Origin: Sulfuritalea sp.
GTDB lineage: Bacteria; Pseudomonadota; Gammaproteobacteria; Burkholderiales; Rhodocyclaceae
DNA: 64,000 nt
Assembly (NCBI GenBank): GCA_016708585.1
Contig: JADJFK010000006.1
Span: forward strand, 248,001-312,000
Direction of reading: 5' to 3'
In this document: positions 57,592-64,000 of the stretch, piece by piece
Layout: the number at the start of each line of letters is the position of its first letter
Numbering within the stretch: position 1 is the first letter of the stretch
Translations under genes and position numbers: made by a program
The notes under the pieces: generated by a model
Databases searched by the model: none
What the model was told of the DNA's origin: nothing
What the model saw: the letters and a program-made list of their open reading frames with translations, nothing else

Positions 57592-57959
57592 GGGCTCGGC
57601 CCGGGGCGAGCTTGCGCGGCAGGCAGCGCGGGTTGCGGCAAATCTCCATCGGCAGTCCTCCATCACAAGCGCACGGCGAACATGAATCGCGCGTCGATTT
57701 GTCGGTGGGTCAAACGCCTGCTGGAGATTTGAAGCCGCATCGGCGGACACCTTCCGGCACCGCGATGCATATGTTTTTGTTATGGCAACATAAGCATATC
57801 AGATTTCCTGGATTCGATACAAGCGGCTACGTCAATTTGTACCGCAATATCAAAACCGGAAGCCATGCGCCCACCCGGAGGCGGTCCTGATATGGGATGG
57901 CCGTCACCCCTTCTGGGCCCCGGAACCGATCCGGGATCGAGCCCGGAATGACGAAAGCC
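57592..57959. other. Upstream region of hlyB
   Basis: No gene is accepted in 368 bases. An AT-rich part contains TTATG-GCAA-CATAA (57780-57793), a possible operator, and a REP-like element at about 57918-57950 (GATCCGGGATCGAGCCCGGAATGACG). The hlyB promoter should lie here, but I could not fix it. Confidence 0.45.
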
Positions 57960-58438
57960 CTATTTCACCGCCAGGTCGATCTCGTCGCGGTGGCCGAAGC
58001 CCTTGCTGTTGTCGATGAAATGGAAGTGCTCGGGCACCAGCCTGAACCAGCGCACTTTGGCCAGGGCCTTGACGATGGCGGGCGGGACGTCGGCCACCGC
58101 GCCGACGACGGGAAACTTCTCGCCATAGAGCCGTTGTGCGTGTTTTTCCTCGTCGCCTTGCAGTTCGATGACGCGGCCTTCGAGCTGGATGCCCTTGATC
58201 TGCGACCACTCGCGGTAGTCTTCCTGGATGGTCGCGGCGCAGCGCGCGTCCTGCGCCAGGTTGCGGCAATGGCGGGTATTCGGCGCGGACAGGAAGATCA
58301 GCGAAGCGCCGTCGCCGGCGTAGAACACGGCGGAGGCCCAGGGGCCCTGCGGTCCCTGGGTGGCCAGCGTCATGACGTGGTGCCCGGCGAGATAGGCGGC
58401 CACCTGCGGCGGCAACCCGGTCGGCATCTGCGCCGCCA

Positions 58439-58439
<1 letters not shown>
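57960..58439 (-). CDS. PNPOx-family FMN-binding protein
   Basis: 159 residues, split-barrel fold: YLAGHHVMTLATQGPQGPWASAVFYAGDGASLIFLSAPNTRHCRNL, QIKGIQLEGRVIELQGDEE and the ending VRWFRLVPEHFHFIDNSKGFGHRDEI. Relatives bind FMN or heme and reduce small molecules; the substrate is unknown. Its ATG overlaps the stop of the phenol regulator (ATGA), so the two are translated together. Confidence 0.82.
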
Positions 58440-60185
<1,746 letters not shown>

Positions 60186-60344
60186 GGCCTCACTCTCTCT
60201 GTGTCTACTCCTCGGCCGGTGATTGTATGGGTATATCCCCGGGTTTTTGTTGATTGAAAACAAACTATCGGGTTTTCATCAGTCGCCGGCCGGATTTCCG
60301 GCAAGTCATGGAAAAGTTAAATCTCAAGCATGGTGGCGGCAAAT

Positions 60345-60360
60345 TTGACCAATTGAGCAG
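60345..60360 (+). promoter_or_regulatory. Probable upstream activator site of the pps operon
   Basis: TTGACCAATTGAGCAG agrees at 13 or 14 of 16 positions with the XylR/DmpR-type activator site TTGANCAATTGATCAA. It lies about 85-90 bases before the predicted start of the first sigma-54 promoter. Confidence 0.6.
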
Positions 60361-60411
60361 CAGTCGACCCCGCCTGCCTGCCCACCGACGCTTCCGTCAA
60401 TGTCAATTTTT

Positions 60412-60427
60412 TTGGCATTTTTGTTGC
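60412..60427 (+). promoter_or_regulatory. Sigma-54 promoter of ppsA (best candidate)
   Basis: TTGGCATTTTTGTTGC: GG, ten bases, GC, with good flanking TTGGCA and TTGC. Transcription would start near 60438, giving a leader of about 175 bases. Confidence 0.6.
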
Positions 60428-60522
60428 GCCCGCGAATCTTTTGCGCTCCTTTGTTTGCAAGGCTCACAACCAATCCGGGCTTCTTCGATTGGCTTTGTAT
60501 ATTGCATCGCACCAAGCATGGG

Positions 60523-60537
60523 TGGACCAAGCCTTGC
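60523..60537 (+). promoter_or_regulatory. Second sigma-54-like site before ppsA
   Basis: TGGACCAAGCCTTGC has the exact GG-10-GC spacing but a poorer -24 box. It lies nearer the gene and would give a leader of about 65 bases. Confidence 0.35.
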
Positions 60538-60614
60538 GTTAGCGTCAAGACTCCGGACGACTACCCGGACCCGACCGACCCGATATCCACAAAAGCTATA
60601 AAAGGAGACATTCC

Positions 60615-62450
60615 GTGAAGTTTCCAGTGCCACACGACGTAAGCACCAAGACCATTCCCGGGACCGAGGGCTGGGAGAGGATGTATCCGTACCAGTACCA
60701 GTTCGTCACCGACGATCCGGCGCGCAACCAGTACGAAAAGGAAACCTTCTGGTTCTATGACGGATTGCACTATCCGGAGCCGCTCTATCCCTTCGACACG
60801 ATCTGGGACGAAGCCTGGTACCTCGCCCTGTCGCAGTTCAACAACCGCATCTTCCAGGTGCCGCCGGTGCGCGGCGTGGACCACCGCATGATCAACGGCT
60901 ACGTCTACATCTCGCCGGTACCGGTCAAGGACGGCGCCGAGATCGGCAGCCGCGTGCCGAACTTCATGGAGCGCGCCGGCTACTACTACAAGAACTGGGA
61001 TGCGCTGGAGGCCAAGTGGAAGGTCAAGATGGAGGCGACCATCAAGGAATTGGAAGACCTGAAGATTTCGCCCCTGCCCGATCTCGAGGACATCTCGGTG
61101 GTCACCGACGCCCTCGGCGAGTCGAAGGGCTACCACCTGATCAAAAACTACGACGACCTGATCAACCTCGGCATCAAGTGCTGGCAGTACCACTTCGAGT
61201 TCCTCAACCTCGGCTATGCGGCCTATGTCTTCTTCATGGACTTCACGCAGAAGCTGTTCCCCAGCATCCCGCTGCAGCGCATCACGCAGATGATCTCGGG
61301 CATCGACGTGATCATGTACAAGCCGGATGACGAGTTGAAGGAACTGGCGAAAAAGGCCATTGCCCTCGGCGTCGCCCAGGCCGTGGCGGGCAACCGCGAC
61401 TGGGTCGCCGTCAAGCTCGCCGTGGAAAAGCTGCCCGGGGGCGCGGAATGGCTGGCCGCCTTCGAAAAGGCCCGCTACCCGTGGTTCAACGTTTCCACCG
61501 GCACCGGCTGGTTCCACACCGACCGCAGCTGGAACGATACCCTGGACATCCCGCTCTCCGGCATCCAGACCTATATCGCCAAGCTCGACGCCGGCGTCAA
61601 CATCGACCGCCCGACGGAACAGGTGCGGGCCGAGCGCGACCGCATCACCGCCGAGTACCGCGAGCTGATCACCAACGAAGCCGACCTGAAACAGTTCGAC
61701 GAGCTGCTCGGCTGCGCCAAGACGGTGTTCCCCTATGTCGAAAACCACCTGTTCTACGTCGAGCACTGGTTCCATTCGGTGTTCTGGAACAAGATGCGCG
61801 AAGTCGCGGCGATCCTCAAGGAGCACGGCCTGATCAAGGAGATCGAGGACATCTGGCTGCTGCGCCGCGACGAGATCAAGCAGGCCCTGTGGGACGTCGT
61901 CACCGCCTGGGCCACCGGCGTCACGCCGCGCGGCAGCTTCTCCTGGCCGCCGGAAATCGAATGGCGCAAGGGTGTCATGGAGAAGTTCCGCCAGTGGAGC
62001 CCGCCGCCGGCCATCGGCATCGCGCCGGAAGTGATCCAGGAGCCCTTCACCATCGTGCTCTGGGGCGTTACCAACAGTTCCCTGGCCGACTGGTCCGAGG
62101 TTCAGGACATCGGCGATCCCGACAGCATCACCCAGCTCAAGGGCTTTGCCGGCAGCCCCGGCATCGTCGAGGGCAAGGCGCGCGTCTGCCGCAGCGCGAT
62201 GGACATCCGCGACCTGCAGGAAGGCGAGATCCTGGTCGCGCCGACCACTTCGCCGTCATGGGCGCCGGCCTTCGCCAAGATCAAGGCGGCGGTCACCGAT
62301 GTCGGCGGCGTCATGAGCCACGCCGCCATCGTCTGCCGCGAGTACGGCCTGCCGGCCATCGTCGGCACCGGGCACGCCACCAAGGTCATCAAGACGGGGA
62401 TGATGATCAGGGTCGACGGCTCTTCCGGCGTGATAACCATCACCCGCTAG
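60615..62450 (+). CDS. ppsA: Phenylphosphate synthase subunit A (phosphohistidine subunit)
   Basis: 611 residues from a GTG with GGAG nine bases upstream. The C-terminal part is the swivelling phosphohistidine domain of PEP synthases: TSPSWAPAFAKIKAAVTDVGG, then GVMSHAAIVCREYGLPAIVGTG, with the His at residue 569. I recall His569 as the phosphorylated residue reported for the Thauera enzyme. The subunit moves a phosphoryl group from ATP (via subunit B) to phenol, giving phenylphosphate for anaerobic carboxylation. The N-terminal about 500 residues have no ATP site. First gene of the operon. Confidence 0.93.
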   Translation: MKFPVPHDVSTKTIPGTEGWERMYPYQYQFVTDDPARNQYEKETFWFYDGLHYPEPLYPFDTIWDEAWYLALSQFNNRIFQVPPVRGVDHRMINGYVYISPVPVKDGAEIGSRVPNFMERAGYYYKNWDALEAKWKVKMEATIKELEDLKISPLPDLEDISVVTDALGESKGYHLIKNYDDLINLGIKCWQYHFEFLNLGYAAYVFFMDFTQKLFPSIPLQRITQMISGIDVIMYKPDDELKELAKKAIALGVAQAVAGNRDWVAVKLAVEKLPGGAEWLAAFEKARYPWFNVSTGTGWFHTDRSWNDTLDIPLSGIQTYIAKLDAGVNIDRPTEQVRAERDRITAEYRELITNEADLKQFDELLGCAKTVFPYVENHLFYVEHWFHSVFWNKMREVAAILKEHGLIKEIEDIWLLRRDEIKQALWDVVTAWATGVTPRGSFSWPPEIEWRKGVMEKFRQWSPPPAIGIAPEVIQEPFTIVLWGVTNSSLADWSEVQDIGDPDSITQLKGFAGSPGIVEGKARVCRSAMDIRDLQEGEILVAPTTSPSWAPAFAKIKAAVTDVGGVMSHAAIVCREYGLPAIVGTGHATKVIKTGMMIRVDGSSGVITITR

Positions 62451-62466
62451 GGTCGAGGGAAATCGG

Positions 62467-63597
62467 ATGATGAGCAACGCTTTGGCAACTGCAGAAACTG
62501 GCACGGAGGCGGCGATGGATGGCACGACACCCATGGTGTGCTGGTTCCAGGAGTGCAACAAGGACTCCGTGGATCTGGTGGGGGGCAAGTGCTCCTCGCT
62601 CGGCGAACTGATCAACGCGGGCGTGCGGGTACCGCCGGGCTTCGCCCTGACCACCCACGGTTTCCGCCAGTTCATGCGCGACGCGGGCATCCAGGCGGCG
62701 GTGGGCGAGCTGCTGACCGGTCTCGACCATGAAGACATGGACAAGCTGGAAGAAGCCTCCCGCGTGATCCGCGAGATGATCGAATCCTGTCCCATTTCCA
62801 TCGAACTGGAAGACCTGATTGCCGAGTCCTATCGCAAGCTGTCGGTCGTCTGCTGCGTTCCGGCGGTACCGGTCGCGGTGCGTTCCAGCGCCACGGCCGA
62901 AGACCTGCCCGGCGCCAGCTTTGCCGGCCAGCAGGACACCTACCTGTGGATCCGCGGCATCGACGACGTCATGCACCACGTGCGGCGCTGCATTTCCAGC
63001 CTGTACACCGGCCGGGCGATCGCCTATCGGATAAAGATGGGCTTCCCGCACGAACAGGTGGCGATCAGCGTCGGCATCCAGAAAATGGCCAACTCCTTCT
63101 CTGCCGGCGTGATGTTCACCGTCCATCCGACCAATGGCGACCGCTCGGTGATCGTCATCGATTCGAATTTCGGCTTCGGCGAATCGGTGGTTTCCGGCGA
63201 AGTCACGCCCGACCATTTCGTGGTGAACAAGGTCGCCCTCGACATCATGGAGCGCACGATTTCCACCAAGGAGATCGCCTACACCGTCGACCTGAAGACG
63301 CAAAAATCCATCGCCGCCGAAGTGCCCTTCGAGCGCCAGAACGTGCAGTCGATCATCGACGACGAAGTCACCGAACTGGCCTGGATGGGCAAGAAGATCG
63401 AAAAGCACTACGGCCGCCCGATGGACATCGAATGGGCCATCGACAAGGACCTTCCCGCCGGCGGCAACATTTTCATCCTGCAGGCGCGGCCGGAAACCAT
63501 CTGGAGCAACAGGCAGCAGGCCCCGGTGTCGACCGGCAGCGTATCCGCCATGGATTACATCGTCGCCAACCTGATCGCCGGCAAGAAGCTGAGCTAG
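62467..63597 (+). CDS. ppsB: Phenylphosphate synthase subunit B (ATP-binding subunit)
   Basis: 376 residues, corresponding to the N-terminal nucleotide-binding part of PEP synthase / PPDK: VDLVGGKCSSLGELINAGVRVPPGFALTT, VAVRSSATAEDLPGASFAGQQDTYLW, EWAIDKDLPAGGNIFILQARPETIWS. It binds ATP and phosphorylates the His of PpsA. It begins 16 bases after ppsA with GAGGG upstream. Together A and B reproduce one split PEP-synthase-like enzyme. Confidence 0.93.
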   Translation: MMSNALATAETGTEAAMDGTTPMVCWFQECNKDSVDLVGGKCSSLGELINAGVRVPPGFALTTHGFRQFMRDAGIQAAVGELLTGLDHEDMDKLEEASRVIREMIESCPISIELEDLIAESYRKLSVVCCVPAVPVAVRSSATAEDLPGASFAGQQDTYLWIRGIDDVMHHVRRCISSLYTGRAIAYRIKMGFPHEQVAISVGIQKMANSFSAGVMFTVHPTNGDRSVIVIDSNFGFGESVVSGEVTPDHFVVNKVALDIMERTISTKEIAYTVDLKTQKSIAAEVPFERQNVQSIIDDEVTELAWMGKKIEKHYGRPMDIEWAIDKDLPAGGNIFILQARPETIWSNRQQAPVSTGSVSAMDYIVANLIAGKKLS

Positions 63598-63610
63598 GAG
63601 GAGCAGCGCA

Positions 63611-64000
63611 ATGATCGTACGCAACTGGATGCAGTCCAACCCCGTCGTGATCGGCAGCGACACCCTGCTCTCGGAAGCCAAGCGGCTGCTGACCGAGAAC
63701 AACCTGCACGGCCTGCCGGTGGTGGATGACGGCCGCCTGCGCGGCCTCATCACCCGCGCCAACTGCCTGCGCGCAGCCAGTTGCGTGCTGCGCACGCAGA
63801 ACAACGACGAGTTCAACTTCTATTCCACGCGCATCAAGGTCAAGGACATGATGGTGCGCAACCCGGCGACCGTGGACGCCAACGACACCATGGAGCACGC
63901 CCTGCGGCGCGGCCAGGAACTCGGCATCGGGCAGTTCCCGGTGATGGAGCAGGGCCAGGTGGTCGGCATGATCTCGGCCAACGAGATCTTCTCGCTGGCC
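63611..64000 (+). CDS. ppsC: Phenylphosphate synthase subunit C, CBS-domain protein (runs off the right edge)
   Basis: 130 codons are visible without a stop, starting MIVRNWMQSNPVVIGSDTLLSEA after GGAGGAG. Two CBS motifs can be seen: LLTENNLHGLPVVDDGRLRGLITRANCL and VKDMMVRNPATVDANDTMEHAL...IGQFPVMEQGQVVGMISANEI. The third subunit of the Thauera enzyme is a small CBS protein that stimulates activity. It lies 13 bases after ppsB. Confidence 0.85.
   Translation, partial: MIVRNWMQSNPVVIGSDTLLSEAKRLLTENNLHGLPVVDDGRLRGLITRANCLRAASCVLRTQNNDEFNFYSTRIKVKDMMVRNPATVDANDTMEHALRRGQELGIGQFPVMEQGQVVGMISANEIFSLA

Noticed and set aside
60490..60506. TTGGCTTTGTATATTGC as a third sigma-54 promoter before ppsA
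   Set aside because: GG and GC are separated by eleven bases instead of ten.

Overview
The window is a GC-rich bacterial chromosome segment. The gene set (dapC-dapD-pilU-dapE, prmB, yaeQ, a Hyb-type hydrogenase with a Hox-type hydrogen sensor, and anaerobic phenol phosphorylation genes) points to a betaproteobacterium of the Rhodocyclales / Sterolibacteriaceae kind (Thauera, Aromatoleum or Sulfuritalea relatives). That is an inference from gene content, not a database match.

1-22.9 kb is a nearly continuous leftward hydrogenase locus. A sigma-54 promoter at 22.79 kb precedes hybO-hybA-hybB-hybC (membrane-bound uptake [NiFe]-hydrogenase), hybD, a hypC/hybG paralogue, hybE, a hemerythrin, hypA, hypB, a short hypF, hypC, hypD, hypE and hypX. 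The signalling genes follow: hoxA (sigma-54 response regulator), hoxB and hoxC (H2-sensing hydrogenase), two cyclic-di-GMP-type proteins with altered signature residues, hoxJ (histidine kinase) and the start of hoxV at the window edge. The logic is H2 -> HoxBC -> HoxJ -> HoxA -> sigma-54 promoter of hyb. Most neighbours overlap by 4 bases, so translation is coupled.

22.9-35.8 kb is mostly ordinary chromosome: an MFS transporter with chromate genes, yaeQ, a small operon (dienelactone hydrolase, ankyrin protein, nucleoside deoxyribosyltransferase-like, HIBADH-family dehydrogenase), lysine/diaminopimelate genes dapC, dapD and dapE with pilU among them, prmB and proQ.

35.8-57.6 kb is an accessory, rearranged region. 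It holds a giant RTX lipase gene (about 9.4 kb, frameshifted), a second truncated RTX lipase and a third RTX remnant. Each RTX lipase start is directly preceded by a small secreted-protein gene that may encode an immunity or partner protein. Two toxin-antitoxin loci (brnT with two brnA genes; hicAB) and the type I secretion genes hlyD and hlyB complete it.

57.9-64 kb holds a PNPOx-family flavoprotein and a DmpR/XylR-type phenol-responsive activator, divergent from ppsA-ppsB-ppsC (phenylphosphate synthase). PpsC runs off the right edge.

Two window-wide observations deserve attention. First, a roughly 24-28 bp sequence recurs at least 17 times, inside genes in several reading frames and between genes; it sits 48-51 bp upstream of the start codon of all three small genes at the broken RTX junctions. 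Second, single-base indels interrupt dapE, hlyD (twice), the RTX genes, one partner gene and the phenol regulator, so consensus errors must be excluded before these are called pseudogenes. I saw no rRNA, tRNA, CRISPR array or insertion-sequence transposase.
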